From the NCBI RefSeq assembly GCF_002197985.1, contig NZ_NBYK01000002.1, positions 151,041-215,040 on the forward strand: a stretch of DNA of 64,000 nucleotides, given 5' to 3'. Positions 1-9,806 of the stretch are shown one piece after another; within the stretch, counting starts at the first letter, position 1; the number at the start of each line of letters is the position of its first letter. Below the pieces are notes generated by a model. That model saw only the letters and a list, made by a program, of their open reading frames with translations. It made no database searches and was not told where the DNA came from. Position numbers and translations under genes: made by a program. The DNA comes from Halopseudomonas aestusnigri (lineage in GTDB: Bacteria; Pseudomonadota; Gammaproteobacteria; Pseudomonadales; Pseudomonadaceae).

Positions 1-1123
1 CCTGCGGCTCGATTTTCTGGCCGGTAGCGCGCTCGAGTACGTGCAGCAGACGACGCTCGCGCGGGGTTGCGAACAGAATCGCCGTGCCCTGACGACCGGC
101 GCGACCGGTACGACCGATACGGTGTACATAGCTTTCGCTGTCGTGCGGCAGGTCGTAGTTGAGCACGTGGGTGATGCGCTCGACGTCCAGTCCGCGGGCT
201 GCCACGTCGGTAGCCACGACGATGTCGAGCAGGCCGCGCTTGAGGCGATCAACCACTTGCTCGCGCAGCTGCTGGGTCAGGTCGCCGTTCAGTGCCGCCG
301 CAGCAAAGCCACGCGCTTCAAGGCGCTCGGCCAGCTCAAGACTGGCGGTCTTGGTGCGCACGAAGACAATCATGGCTTCAACCGGCTCGACTTCGAGCAG
401 GCGGGTCATGGCGTCCAGTTTGTGGTGGTTGGAGACTTCCCAGACTTTCTGGGTAATGGTCTCGAGACTGCTGCTGGCGCCGCTGTGCAGGCGGATTTCG
501 GCAGGCTCTTTCATGTGGTTGCGCGCGACATTGCGCACACCCGGCGGCATGGTTGCGGAGAACAGTGCCTTCTGGGTGGTGTCTGGAACCGCTTCAAAGA
601 CCGCTTCCAGATCGTCGGCGAAGCCCATCTTGAGCATTTCGTCGGCTTCGTCGAGTGCCAGATAGCGCAGCTCCTGCAACTTCAGGCTGCCGCGGCGCAG
701 GTGATCGGTCAGTCGGCCCGGCGTGGCGACAACAACATGCGCGCCGCGCTCAAGTGCCTTGAACTGGGGGGCGAAAGCCGAGCCGCCATACAGGGCGAGC
801 ACGGTAAAGCCGCGCATGTTCTGGGCGTAGCGCTGGAACGCCTCTGCAACTTGCAGAGCGAGCTCGCGGGTCGGGGTCAGAATCAGCGCCTGAGTGGCGC
901 GCAGGCTGACATCAATGCCAGCGAGTACGGGCAGCGCGAAGGCTGCAGTCTTGCCGGTACCGGTCTGTGCCAGACCGAGCAGATCCTTGCCGGCCAGAAG
1001 CGTCGGGATGGCTTCAGCCTGGATAGGGGAGGGAGTTTCGTAGCCAAGGCTGTTGAGAGCCTCGAGGAGATGAGCGGGCAGGCCGAGATCGGCAAATTGC
1101 CGGGCCGGAGCGGTTTCGGACAT
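1..1123 (-). CDS. deaD: DEAD-box ATP-dependent RNA helicase DeaD/CsdA, C-terminus cut by window edge
   Basis: The start is the ATG read from 1123 and about 374 codons are visible. Helicase motifs appear in order: the Q-motif region PSPIQ (about residues 31-35), AQTGTGKT (52-59), PTREL, TPGR, DEAD (158-161), SAT (189-191), and in the second RecA domain [11 protein letters not shown] and [11 protein letters not shown]. The [15 protein letters not shown] pattern and the RERRLL stretch after the second domain resemble CsdA/DeaD, which unwinds structured RNA in ribosome assembly and cold adaptation. The usual C-terminal RNA-binding domain lies beyond the left edge, so RhlE is less likely but the subfamily call rests on the visible core. 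Confidence 0.85.
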   Translation of the reverse strand, partial: MSETAPARQFADLGLPAHLLEALNSLGYETPSPIQAEAIPTLLAGKDLLGLAQTGTGKTAAFALPVLAGIDVSLRATQALILTPTRELALQVAEAFQRYAQNMRGFTVLALYGGSAFAPQFKALERGAHVVVATPGRLTDHLRRGSLKLQELRYLALDEADEMLKMGFADDLEAVFEAVPDTTQKALFSATMPPGVRNVARNHMKEPAEIRLHSGASSSLETITQKVWEVSNHHKLDAMTRLLEVEPVEAMIVFVRTKTASLELAERLEARGFAAAALNGDLTQQLREQVVDRLKRGLLDIVVATDVAARGLDVERITHVLNYDLPHDSESYVHRIGRTGRAGRQGTAILFATPRERRLLHVLERATGQKIEPQ

Positions 1124-1266
1124 ACGGGAAGTGAACCTTAGGGAAGAGATAGCCGCGTAGTATACGCGCTTTATGGAAAAATTGCCCGTGCCATTTGTCT
1201 GACCTGTTCAGCGGCGGCACAAGATGTCAGGCTTGGAGGCCAACTGACAGGATCAAGGAGTACCGA

Positions 1267-2232
1267 ATGGGACGTCTCGTTGAAGGCCAGTGGGTCGATC
1301 AGTGGTATGACACCGACAGTAACGGCGGCGCCTTCAAGCGCGAGGATGCCGGGTTTCGCGAGTGGGTTGCTGCCGATACGCGCTTTGCGCCGGATTCAGG
1401 CCGCTACCATCTCTATGTTTCGCTGGCATGTCCGTGGGCGCATCGCACGCTGATCATGCGGCGGCTGAAGGGGCTCGAGGAACATATCGGTGTCACAGTC
1501 GTGCATCCGCACATGCTGGAGCAGGGCTGGGAGTTTGCCGAGCCCGAGCCGCTCTACGGTTATCGCTGCATGCACCAGCTGTATACCCATGCCCGGGTGA
1601 ACTACACCGGGCGCGTGACCGTTCCGGTGCTCTGGGATAGGCGTGAGGAGACAATCGTCAACAACGAGTCCGCCGAGATTATCCGTATCTTCAACAGCGC
1701 GTTTGATGCGCTGACCGGTAACCGTGACGACTATTATCCGGCAGCGCTTCAGGACGAGATCGAGCGGATCAACGAGCGGGTCTACAGTGAGATCAACAAC
1801 GGGGTCTACAAGGCCGGGTTTGCGACTGACCAGGAAGTCTATGAACAGGCCTGTCGTGAGCTGTTTTCCGCGCTTGACTGGCTGGAGGCGCTGCTTGGCG
1901 AGCGCCGTTATCTGGCCGGCAGCCGACTGACCCTGGCCGACTGGCGACTGTTCACCACGCTGGTGCGCTTTGATCCGGTCTATCACGGGCACTTCAAGTG
2001 CAATCTGCGACGGATTGAGGACTACCCGAATCTGCTGGGGTATCTGCGTGAGCTGTATCAGTATCCGGGGATTGCGGACACGGTGGATTTCAGTCATATC
2101 AAGCAGCATTACTACTACAGTCACCCGACCATCAATCCCAACCGGATTGTCGCGCTGGGCATGGGGCCGGATCTGCTTGCGCCCCACCAACGTGACGGGT
2201 TGACCGCCGATACATCGCAGCAGGGACGTTAA
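1267..2232 (+). CDS. Glutathionyl-hydroquinone reductase (YqjG/Ecm4-type glutathione S-transferase)
   Basis: A 321-residue protein starting at ATG 1267, with an AAGGAG ribosome site just upstream; the open frame extends further left but lacks such a site. The N-terminal thioredoxin-like part holds SLACPWAHR, whose Cys55 is the nucleophile of the Xi-class family that reduces glutathionyl-hydroquinones using glutathione. The C-terminal helical GST domain includes LADWRLFTTLVRFDPVY, typical of this family. Length matches the family (about 320-330). It ends one base before the antiporter gene, so the two are probably cotranscribed. Cytosolic; physiological substrate unknown. Confidence 0.88.
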   Translation: MGRLVEGQWVDQWYDTDSNGGAFKREDAGFREWVAADTRFAPDSGRYHLYVSLACPWAHRTLIMRRLKGLEEHIGVTVVHPHMLEQGWEFAEPEPLYGYRCMHQLYTHARVNYTGRVTVPVLWDRREETIVNNESAEIIRIFNSAFDALTGNRDDYYPAALQDEIERINERVYSEINNGVYKAGFATDQEVYEQACRELFSALDWLEALLGERRYLAGSRLTLADWRLFTTLVRFDPVYHGHFKCNLRRIEDYPNLLGYLRELYQYPGIADTVDFSHIKQHYYYSHPTINPNRIVALGMGPDLLAPHQRDGLTADTSQQGR

Positions 2233-2233
2233 C

Positions 2234-4120
2234 GTGAGCGAGATGCAACATCTGATTACCCCGGCACTGATTTTCTCCGGGGTGGCGCTGGTAAGCCTGG
2301 TTTGCCAGCTTGGTGCCTGGCGCCTGCGCCTGCCGGCGATTCTGTTTCTGCTGTTGGCGGGTATCCTGCTTGGGCCGGTCGCAGGGCTGTTGTCGCCCGA
2401 TGACTTCCTTGGTGAGCTGCTGTTTCCGCTGGTGTCGCTGTGTGTCGCCCTGATCCTGTTTGAAGGCAGCCTGACCCTGAAGTTCGAACAGCTCAAGGAA
2501 ACCGGTACCGTGGTGCGCAGGCTGGTTACTCTGGGTGCGCTGGTGACCTGGGGGGTGATCAGTGTTGCCTGCCACTGGCTGATTGGTCTGGATCCCGGTC
2601 TGTCTGCGTTGTTCGGTGCGCTTGTGGTGGTAACCGGGCCAACGGTGATTGTGCCGATGCTGCGTACCCTGCGTGCAACCCAGCGAATCTCGCGTGTGTT
2701 GCGTTGGGAAGGCATCCTGATTGATCCGATCGGTGCGCTGCTGGCGGTACTGGTCTACGAATGGATTGCTGCCCAGAGCGCGGGTGACAGCGGCTTGCTG
2801 GCCGGTTCGCTGATCTTCTTCAAGGTAGTGTGCTACGGTACGGTCGCCGGGGTGGCTGGTGGTGCGCTGATGGCGACCGCCATGCGTCGGCGCTGGATTC
2901 CCGAATACCTTGAGGTGCTGGCCTCGCTGACTCTGGTGCTGGTGACCTTCACGCTGGCCAACGAGCTGGCCCATGAATCCGGTTTGCTGGCTGTGACGGT
3001 GATGGGCATCTGGCTGGCCAATGCTCGCGGTGTGGATATTGAAGAGATCCTGGTGTTCAAGGAGCACCTGTCGGTGCTGCTGATTTCCGGGCTGTTTATC
3101 CTGCTGGCGGCGCGACTGGATCTGGATGCACTGCTTGCCCTGGGCCTGCCGGCGCTGGCCCTGCTGCTGGTGATCCAGTTCGTTGCAAGGCCGCTGGCGG
3201 TCTGGATAAGCAGTCTGGGCAGCGAGCTTAATTGGCGAGAGCGGGCGTTGATTGCCTGGATCGGCCCGCGCGGGATTGTCGCCGCGGCGGTCTCGGCACT
3301 GTTTGCCCTGCGTCTGGAGCAGGCCGGTTATGAGGACGCGGCGCTGGTCAGTGCGCTGACCTTTGCCGTGATTATCGGCACGGTAGTGTTTCAGAGCGCG
3401 ACCGCGCGCACCGTTGCGCGCCTGCTCGGGGTTACCGAGCCTGAGCGTCGCGGGGTACTCATGATCGGTGCCAATGCGGTAGCTCGGGCACTGGGTGAGG
3501 TATTGCAGAAGCTGGAAGTGCCGCTGCTGGTGGTCGACACCCATTGGGAGTCGATCAGCCAGGCACGGATGAAGGGACTGCGCACCCTGCGCGGTAATCC
3601 CCTGTCGGCACAGGTCGACAGCATCCTTGATCTGACCGGACTGGGTACCCTGCTGACCATGACGCCGGAGCGCGAACGCAACGCGCTGCTGAATCAGCAT
3701 TTTCGTCGCGACTTTGCAGCCCACCGTATCTACACCGTACGCAATGAGCGCAGCGGTGCCAGTGAGCGCCTGCAGATATCGTCAAGGCACGAGGGCGCGC
3801 CGCTCGGCCCCGAGGGGCTGACCTTCAGCAAGCTCTCCAGTCTGGTCAGTCAGGGCGCGCGCTTCAAGGCAACGACGCTCACCGAGGACTTCGGTTTCAG
3901 TCAGTGGCAGCAGGAGGCGGGTAAGGGGCGTATCGCTTTGCTGGCCCTGACGCCTGAGCGCAGGGTACGGGTGTTCTCGCCGGCTCAGCCGTTCGAGCCG
4001 GCAGCGGACTGGACGCTGATTTACCTGGAGACCGAGCCCGAGTCTGCGGCTCGTCGCAACGCAGAAAAGGGAGAAAAGACAGAAAAGGGTGATAGCGGGG
4101 AGGCGCAGGCAAGCGAGTAG
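2234..4120 (+). CDS. CPA1-family cation:proton antiporter with C-terminal TrkA-N/RCK domain
   Basis: A 628-residue inner-membrane protein. About the first 390 residues are a run of hydrophobic segments with the CPA1 landmarks VVVTGPTVIVPM (about 131-143) and EGILIDPIGA (about 159-168, with the conserved Asp). From about residue 400 a soluble Rossmann-like RCK/TrkA-N domain begins (GVLMIGANAVARALG), which in relatives binds nucleotide and gates transport. The tail is very charged (KGEKTEKGD). GTG at 2234 is used as start; ATG at 2243 is an alternative. Expected to exchange Na+ or K+ for H+; the ion cannot be read from sequence. Confidence 0.85.
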   Translation: MSEMQHLITPALIFSGVALVSLVCQLGAWRLRLPAILFLLLAGILLGPVAGLLSPDDFLGELLFPLVSLCVALILFEGSLTLKFEQLKETGTVVRRLVTLGALVTWGVISVACHWLIGLDPGLSALFGALVVVTGPTVIVPMLRTLRATQRISRVLRWEGILIDPIGALLAVLVYEWIAAQSAGDSGLLAGSLIFFKVVCYGTVAGVAGGALMATAMRRRWIPEYLEVLASLTLVLVTFTLANELAHESGLLAVTVMGIWLANARGVDIEEILVFKEHLSVLLISGLFILLAARLDLDALLALGLPALALLLVIQFVARPLAVWISSLGSELNWRERALIAWIGPRGIVAAAVSALFALRLEQAGYEDAALVSALTFAVIIGTVVFQSATARTVARLLGVTEPERRGVLMIGANAVARALGEVLQKLEVPLLVVDTHWESISQARMKGLRTLRGNPLSAQVDSILDLTGLGTLLTMTPERERNALLNQHFRRDFAAHRIYTVRNERSGASERLQISSRHEGAPLGPEGLTFSKLSSLVSQGARFKATTLTEDFGFSQWQQEAGKGRIALLALTPERRVRVFSPAQPFEPAADWTLIYLETEPESAARRNAEKGEKTEKGDSGEAQASE

Positions 4121-4207
4121 GCAGGCATCGACAGAAGCCCGCGCCTGCACCGAAAATAACCGGTAACACGCGTGCATAGTCGCCGCCAAACCCCGATACA
4201 GGACATC

Positions 4208-4690
4208 ATGGATACCAACGTAATTACGCCGGAAGGTCATGCTGCGCTTAAAGAGGAGCTGGATACTCTGTGGCGCAGGGAACGTCCGGAGGTCACCCGA
4301 CTGGTGCAGTGGGCTGCCAGTCTGGGAGACCGTTCCGAGAACGCCGATTATCAGTACAACAAGAAACGGCTGCGCGAAATCGACCGGCGGGTACGGTTTC
4401 TGCGCAATCGTCTCGACAAGCTTCGGGTGGTTGAATACAGCCCGGTGCAGGAGGGGCGTGCCTTCTTCGGTGCCTGGATTGAACTGGTTGATGAGGATGA
4501 CAACACCCTGCGTTTCAGAATTGTTGGCCCTGACGAAATCTATGGCCGCAAGGACTATGTGTCGGTCAACGCGCCGATCGTCAGGGCGTGTCTTGGCAAG
4601 GTGGTTGGCGATGAAGTGGTTGTGCGCACGCCGGAATCCGAAAAAAGCTGGGAGATCACGGATATTTGCTACCAGCCTGAGTGCCGCTAG
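4208..4690 (+). CDS. greB: Transcription elongation factor GreB
   Basis: A 160-residue protein (E. coli GreB is 158). The N-terminal half is the antiparallel coiled coil that enters the RNA polymerase secondary channel; its tip GDRSENADYQYNKKRLREID carries the acidic pair Asp41 and Glu44 that helps hold the catalytic Mg2+ for transcript cleavage. The C-terminal FKBP-like part includes VGPDEIYGRKDYVSVNAP, and RKDYVS separates GreB from GreA. ATG 4208 is chosen because an AGGA lies just upstream and it matches the family N-terminus. It rescues backtracked polymerase. Confidence 0.95.
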   Translation: MDTNVITPEGHAALKEELDTLWRRERPEVTRLVQWAASLGDRSENADYQYNKKRLREIDRRVRFLRNRLDKLRVVEYSPVQEGRAFFGAWIELVDEDDNTLRFRIVGPDEIYGRKDYVSVNAPIVRACLGKVVGDEVVVRTPESEKSWEITDICYQPECR

Positions 4691-4702
4691 CGTGCAGCCG
4701 GG

Positions 4703-5821
4703 TTACTGCAGGGTAGTGCGCAGCCGGCGTAACGCCGCATAGAAGAACACCAGCCCGATGGCAGCCAGGGCCAGCAGTTGCGGCCAGATAATGCCGATGC
4801 CGGCGCCTCTGAGCAGAACGCCCTGTGCCAGTTGAACAAAGTGCGTGGTCGGAGCCAGCGACATGATGGTCTGCACCACGACCGGCATGCTCTCGCGCGG
4901 CGTTACCGCTCCGGAGAGGATTTCCAGCGGGATCAGCACCAGAATGATCAGCAGCCCGAGCTGCGGCATGGAGCGCGCCACGGTACCAAGGAAAATCCCC
5001 ATCGATGTGGTTGCAAAAAGGTGCAGCGCGGTGCCGGCCAGAAACAGGCTGACTGCGCCCTGAATGGGTACGCCCAGCCAGTCCTGTACCACCAGACGCA
5101 GCGACAGTGCGCAGGCGATCAGTACCACCAGGCCCATGGCCCATACCTTTGCCAGCATGATTTCCAGCGGCGTCACCGGCATGACCAACAGATGTTCGAT
5201 GGTGCCGTGTTCGCGCTCACGAATCAGCGCCGCCCCCGTGAGGATGATCGACAGCATCGTAATCTGGTTGATGACTTCGCTTATCGAACCGAACCAGCTG
5301 GCCTCCAGGTTCGGGTTGTAGGCCATGCGTACCACCGCTTCCAGAGGCAGGGCTGCCGCGCCGCTATAGCCCTGCACGAAGGCGGTGGTTTCATTCTGGA
5401 TGATCTGCTGAATGTGGCCGGCGCCACTGAACGCCTGGCTGATCTGGGTGGCATCGACATTGAGCTGGATCGTCGGTTGCTGTCCGGCCAGCAGGTCACG
5501 CTGAAAGTCCGGAGGAATGTTCAGGGTGAAGGTGTAGAGTCCGCTGTCCATGCCCCGATCCATCTGGCGGTGGTTGATCAGGGTCGGGGGCATGAAGTAG
5601 GGCAGCTGGAAAGCGTCGATCAGCCGGCTGGAAACCTGCGAGCGATCCTCGTCTACCACCGCTATGGTTGCCCGGTTTGGCGTTTCCGGCATCGCCGTGG
5701 CGGAGGAGTAGATGGCCATGCTGAATGCGTAGATGATCAGTATGACCATCGCCGGGTCCCGGGCGAGGCTGCGCAGCTCCTTTACTCCCAGCTGCAGTAC
5801 GTTACTCAACGCTCGGTGCAT
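4703..5821 (-). CDS. ABC-2 type permease, YhhJ-like
   Basis: A 372-residue membrane protein with one N-terminal membrane segment, a long periplasmic region (about residues 45-170), then five or more hydrophobic segments with the ABC-2 stretch EREHGTIEHLLVMPVTPLEIMLAK. Last gene of the minus-strand operon HlyD adaptor / double ATPase-permease / this permease; it begins one base after the stop of the ATPase gene. The set corresponds to E. coli yhiI-rbbA-yhhJ, probably a drug or toxic-compound exporter. Substrate not known. Confidence 0.88.
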   Translation of the reverse strand: MHRALSNVLQLGVKELRSLARDPAMVILIIYAFSMAIYSSATAMPETPNRATIAVVDEDRSQVSSRLIDAFQLPYFMPPTLINHRQMDRGMDSGLYTFTLNIPPDFQRDLLAGQQPTIQLNVDATQISQAFSGAGHIQQIIQNETTAFVQGYSGAAALPLEAVVRMAYNPNLEASWFGSISEVINQITMLSIILTGAALIREREHGTIEHLLVMPVTPLEIMLAKVWAMGLVVLIACALSLRLVVQDWLGVPIQGAVSLFLAGTALHLFATTSMGIFLGTVARSMPQLGLLIILVLIPLEILSGAVTPRESMPVVVQTIMSLAPTTHFVQLAQGVLLRGAGIGIIWPQLLALAAIGLVFFYAALRRLRTTLQ

Positions 5822-5822
5822 G

Positions 5823-8552
5823 TCACTGTTCCTGCTTTTTCAGTCCCGCGACGCTGGCCAGCGTCAGTACCGGTATCGCCAGTAGCAGGGGGATGAAGTA
5901 GAAATAGAGGTCGCTGAACCCCAATGCCTTGGAAAACACGCCGCGGGAAATGATCAGGAAGTGGGTGGTGGGATACAGCTGCCCGATCATCGCGCCGAGC
6001 CCCTCCATTGCAGACACCGGATGCATCATGCCGGAGAACTGGACCGCCGGAATCAGCGTTGCGATGGCGGTACCGAAGATGGCAGCGATCTGGCTTTTCA
6101 GCAGCGAGGAGACCAGCAACCCGAGGCCGGTGGCACAAACGATATACAGCAGGCCGCCGAGCAGCAGGCTCGGCAGGCTGCCCTTGATCGGGACATCGAA
6201 AGCCAGCACCGCGAGCAGCAGCAATGCGATGAAATTGATGAAGCCGAGTACCACGTAGGGCAGCTGCTTGCCGAGCAGGAACTCGAGCCGGGTTACCGGG
6301 GTTACATAGAAATTGGTGATGGAGCCCAGCTCCTTTTCGCGCACCACTGCCAACGCGGTGAGCATGGCCGGAATCATCATCAGCAGAATCGGAATTACCG
6401 CCGGCACCATCGCGGGCAGGCTCTTCACATCGGGGTTGTAGCGATAGCGCGTTTCCACGTTCACCAGGCTGACCGCGATGGGTGTGGGTTGACGGCTTGC
6501 CAGTGAACGCAGGTAGTTCAAATGAATGCCCTGGGCATAGCCACGCAGGGTGTCGGCCCGCACCGGCATGGCACCATCGACCCAGTAGGCAACCTGCGGG
6601 AAATCGCCGCGCAGCAGGTCGCGACCGAAGCCGGGCGGGATTTCCAGTGCCAGGCTGATGTCGCCGGCTCGCATGCGCTGCTCCAGCTCGGCATGACTGT
6701 GCAGTGGCGGGCGCTCAATAAAATAGCCGGAACCTGCCAGCTCCAGAGCGTAGGCCTGGCTGTAGGTGGTCTGGTCCCGGTCCAGCACGGCAAAGGTCAG
6801 GTCGTCCACATCCATATTGATGCCGTACCCCATGATTACCATCAGCAGAACCGAGCCGGCCAGTGCGAGCAGTGCACGCAACGGATCGCGCTTGAGTTCC
6901 ATCGCCTCCCGACGGGTATAGCTGAGCATTCGGCGCAAACTGAAACGGGGAGGGCGCTTTTCAGTGTCAGGCTGAGCGACTCTGGATGACAGTGCCGCGG
7001 CGTCAGGCACCTGCTCTTGCTGGCCACTGGCCTCGCGCAACCAGTCGATGAACGCGTCCTCCAGCGTTGCCTTGCCCCGCTGCTGCCGCAGATCATCGGG
7101 TGCGCCGCTGACCAGTACCTTGCCGGCGTGCATTAACGACATCCGGTCGCAACGCTCGGCCTCGTTCATGAAGTGAGTCGAGATGAAGATGGTAACGCCG
7201 TCCTCCCGTGACAGCCTGACCAGCAAGCTCCAGAACAGATCCCGGGCGATCGGGTCCACCCCGGAGGTGGGCTCGTCGAGAATCAGCACCTCCGGTTTAT
7301 GAATCACCGCCACCGCGAGCGAAAGGCGTTGGCGCACCCCCAGTGGCAGGGACAGCGGCAAGCTGTCAGCAACTGCCTGGAGATTGAACTGCGTAAGCAG
7401 TTCATCAATCCGCTCGGCGCTTTGCTCGGCGGGGAGCTGAAACAGCTTGGTATGCAGCGCCAGGTTCTGGCGCACCGTCAGTTCGCTGTACAACGAGAAT
7501 GACTGGGACATGTAGCCAACCCGCATGCGGATGGCCATGTCGGTCGGGTCAACCGGCTTGCCCAGCAACCAGGCTTCGCCCTCGCTGAAGGGCAGCAGGC
7601 CGGTGAGCATTTTCATTGTGGTCGACTTGCCACAGCCGTTGGAACCGAGAAAACCGAAGATTTCCCCGCGCTCGATGCGGAAATTCACCTTGTCGACCGC
7701 GACGAAATCGCCGAAGCGACAGGTCAGGTCGTGTGCCTCGATGGCAATACCGGCATGCATCGTGCGCGGCGGTATCTGCAACTGCCTGTGCTGACGGCGT
7801 TTTTCCTCTGGCAGCAGCGCAACGAAGGCCTGTTCGAGGCTCCTGCTGTTGGTATCGGCGAGAATCTGCTGTGGCGTGCCGGTTGCCAGTACCTTGCCGG
7901 CATCCATTGCAACCAGCCAGTCAAAGCCCTGGGCCTCATCCATATAGGCACTGGCGATCAGCACACTCATCTGCGGCCTGCCGGCACGGATGCGTCGAAT
8001 AAGCTCCCAGAACTGGCTGCGCGACAGGGGGTCGACACCGGTAGTGGGCTCATCCAGCACCAGCAGGTCAGGGTCATGGATCAGCGCGCAGCACAGCCCC
8101 AGTTTTTGCTTCATGCCGCCGGAGAGCTTGCCGGCCGGGCGATCGGCAAAGCGGCTCATGCCGGTGCTGGCCAGTAACTGCTGGATGCGCTGCCTGCGCT
8201 CGGCTTCACCCTGATTGAACAGCCGGCCAAAGAATTCGAGGTTCTCGGCGACGCTAAGGGTCGGATACAGGTTCTTGCCCAGCCCCTGGGGCATGAAGGC
8301 GATACGCGGGCACACGTGGCTGCGGTGGCTGGCGCTGCGCATGTCCCCACACAGGACCTGCAGCTCGCCCTGTTGCAGGCGACGCGCGCCGGCGACCAGT
8401 GCCAGCAGGCTGGATTTGCCAACGCCATCCGGGCCAATCAGGCCGACCATACAGCCCGCCGGCAGGTCAAGGGTGACCTTGTCCAGGGCAGCGACGTGCT
8501 TGTAATGCAGGCTGATATCGCGCAGTTGGGCGACCGGCTGCGGCTGGCTCAT
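5823..8552 (-). CDS. rbbA: Fused ABC transporter: two ATPase domains plus ABC-2 permease (RbbA-like)
   Basis: A 909-residue fusion (E. coli RbbA is 911). Domain 1 has Walker [10 protein letters not shown] (about residues 40-48), signature [10 protein letters not shown] and Walker [13 protein letters not shown]. Domain 2 has Walker [11 protein letters not shown] (about residue 300), a degenerate signature [10 protein letters not shown] and [12 protein letters not shown] followed by STHF. From about residue 545 a permease with membrane segments ends the chain, including a [16 protein letters not shown] loop. RbbA was described as ribosome-associated, but family and context favour export with the HlyD adaptor 2 bases upstream. 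Cytoplasmic membrane. Confidence 0.88.
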   Translation of the reverse strand: MSQPQPVAQLRDISLHYKHVAALDKVTLDLPAGCMVGLIGPDGVGKSSLLALVAGARRLQQGELQVLCGDMRSASHRSHVCPRIAFMPQGLGKNLYPTLSVAENLEFFGRLFNQGEAERRQRIQQLLASTGMSRFADRPAGKLSGGMKQKLGLCCALIHDPDLLVLDEPTTGVDPLSRSQFWELIRRIRAGRPQMSVLIASAYMDEAQGFDWLVAMDAGKVLATGTPQQILADTNSRSLEQAFVALLPEEKRRQHRQLQIPPRTMHAGIAIEAHDLTCRFGDFVAVDKVNFRIERGEIFGFLGSNGCGKSTTMKMLTGLLPFSEGEAWLLGKPVDPTDMAIRMRVGYMSQSFSLYSELTVRQNLALHTKLFQLPAEQSAERIDELLTQFNLQAVADSLPLSLPLGVRQRLSLAVAVIHKPEVLILDEPTSGVDPIARDLFWSLLVRLSREDGVTIFISTHFMNEAERCDRMSLMHAGKVLVSGAPDDLRQQRGKATLEDAFIDWLREASGQQEQVPDAAALSSRVAQPDTEKRPPRFSLRRMLSYTRREAMELKRDPLRALLALAGSVLLMVIMGYGINMDVDDLTFAVLDRDQTTYSQAYALELAGSGYFIERPPLHSHAELEQRMRAGDISLALEIPPGFGRDLLRGDFPQVAYWVDGAMPVRADTLRGYAQGIHLNYLRSLASRQPTPIAVSLVNVETRYRYNPDVKSLPAMVPAVIPILLMMIPAMLTALAVVREKELGSITNFYVTPVTRLEFLLGKQLPYVVLGFINFIALLLLAVLAFDVPIKGSLPSLLLGGLLYIVCATGLGLLVSSLLKSQIAAIFGTAIATLIPAVQFSGMMHPVSAMEGLGAMIGQLYPTTHFLIISRGVFSKALGFSDLYFYFIPLLLAIPVLTLASVAGLKKQEQ

Positions 8553-8554
8553 GT

Positions 8555-9628
8555 TCAGTTGCCGATGTTAACGCTGAGTGCGTCGGGCCACTCGGCACTG
8601 GCATCCAGTTTCAGCCAGGCGACGCCGGGCAGGCCGGTCTTGACCTGTTCGATATGCTGCTCCAGCAGCGCCGGGTCGATACGTGCGCGAATGCGGAACA
8701 TCATTTTTTCCCGCTCCTGCTCCGTTTCCACCGATTTGGGGGTGAACTGGGCCACGCTGGAAACGTAGCTGACCGTGGCCGGAATCACATACTGTGGCGC
8801 AGCATCGATAATGATCCGCGCATCGGAGCCCATCGCGACGCGACCCGCCAGCCGTTCGGGCAGAAAGAAGGTCATGTAGACATCGGTCAGATCCACCAGA
8901 TTCAAAACCCGGCCACCTGCGCCAAGTACCTCACCGGGCTGAACGGTACGAAACTGCACCCTTGCCTTGCGATCGGCGGTCAGCTTGCTGTCGTTGATAT
9001 CTGCAGCGATGCGCTCTACCGCTGCGCGTGTAGCATCCAGCGCTGATTCGGCTTCGATCACCTGCGAGCGCGCCGCGGCAATGCCGGCCTCGGTTGCATG
9101 GATCTGGGCCCGCGCCGATGCAACGGCTGCCTCGGCGCTTTGCATGGCCGCCAGGGCATCGTCCAATTGCTGGCGCGAGGCGGCGTTGCGCTGGACCAGT
9201 ACACTGATGCGCTCATGGCGCTTGCGCGCTGCATTGTGTTCAGCCTGGCGCTGCAGCAACAACGCCTCTGCGGCAGAGCGCTCGCTTTCGCGCAGGCCAA
9301 CCTGTGCGCGGGCTGTCTGGATAGCGTTCTCGGCCTGCCGAGCCTGTGCCTCGGCCTGCAGCAGTTGCGCCTGCAGTACGCTGGTATCCATTTCGCCCAG
9401 CAGCTGTCCGGGTTCGACGAAATCACCTTCGTCGACCAGGATCCGGGCAATACGTCCACCGAGCTTGGTCGCGATGTTGATCTCGGTCGCCTCAATCCGC
9501 CCGTTACCGCTGGCAAAACCATCACCGTAGCCGTCAGGCTGCAGCTCCAGCCAGGTAACCAGAGCAATGCCGGCGAGCACGGCCGCGGCGATCAGGGCCC
9601 GAAGGAGATGGCGAGGAGGTTTTGGCAT
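8555..9628 (-). CDS. HlyD-family periplasmic adaptor (membrane fusion protein), YhiI-like
   Basis: A 357-residue protein starting at the ATG read from 9628, with AAGGA seven bases upstream; the longer open frame reaching 9736 lacks such a site. There is one N-terminal membrane anchor (about 8-28), then a lipoyl/biotinyl half-motif ([25 protein letters not shown]), a long Ala/Gln/Glu-rich coiled-coil hairpin (about 85-210) and the closing beta-barrel part ([21 protein letters not shown]). First gene of the export operon; it should link the RbbA/YhhJ-type ABC pump to an outer-membrane channel encoded elsewhere. Confidence 0.9.
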   Translation of the reverse strand: MPKPPRHLLRALIAAAVLAGIALVTWLELQPDGYGDGFASGNGRIEATEINIATKLGGRIARILVDEGDFVEPGQLLGEMDTSVLQAQLLQAEAQARQAENAIQTARAQVGLRESERSAAEALLLQRQAEHNAARKRHERISVLVQRNAASRQQLDDALAAMQSAEAAVASARAQIHATEAGIAAARSQVIEAESALDATRAAVERIAADINDSKLTADRKARVQFRTVQPGEVLGAGGRVLNLVDLTDVYMTFFLPERLAGRVAMGSDARIIIDAAPQYVIPATVSYVSSVAQFTPKSVETEQEREKMMFRIRARIDPALLEQHIEQVKTGLPGVAWLKLDASAEWPDALSVNIGN

Positions 9629-9762
9629 GACGGTTCCTTGTGCTGGGGCGGCTGGCTGCTGTTGCCAGGCCGCTGAAATCCATTCTAGACGCTTTGCTGC
9701 GAGGTGAGGTTGACGTCGATCAAGTGCGGCGGCCATGCGTCAAGAAACCCGAGCAGCTGCCG

Positions 9763-9779
9763 CACCGGATTATCCGGTG
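9763..9779. other. Short hairpin downstream of ybbP
   Basis: A 7-bp perfect inverted repeat, CACCGGA / TCCGGTG with a 3-base loop, lies 28 bases past the ybbP stop in the gap 9629-9806. No T-run follows on the minus strand, so intrinsic termination is uncertain. Nothing else is visible in this gap. Confidence 0.35.
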
Positions 9780-9806
9780 TTGATCGACGGCTGCATTCGG
9801 GTCTGC

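Noticed and set aside
2132-3724. 530-residue minus-strand frame opposite the antiporter
   Set aside because: Gln/His-rich shadow with no domain; the plus-strand antiporter explains the region.
6900-7620. Second ABC signature of the RbbA-like protein as a sign of decay
   Set aside because: LPLGVRQ-type signatures are normal in the second domain of this family.
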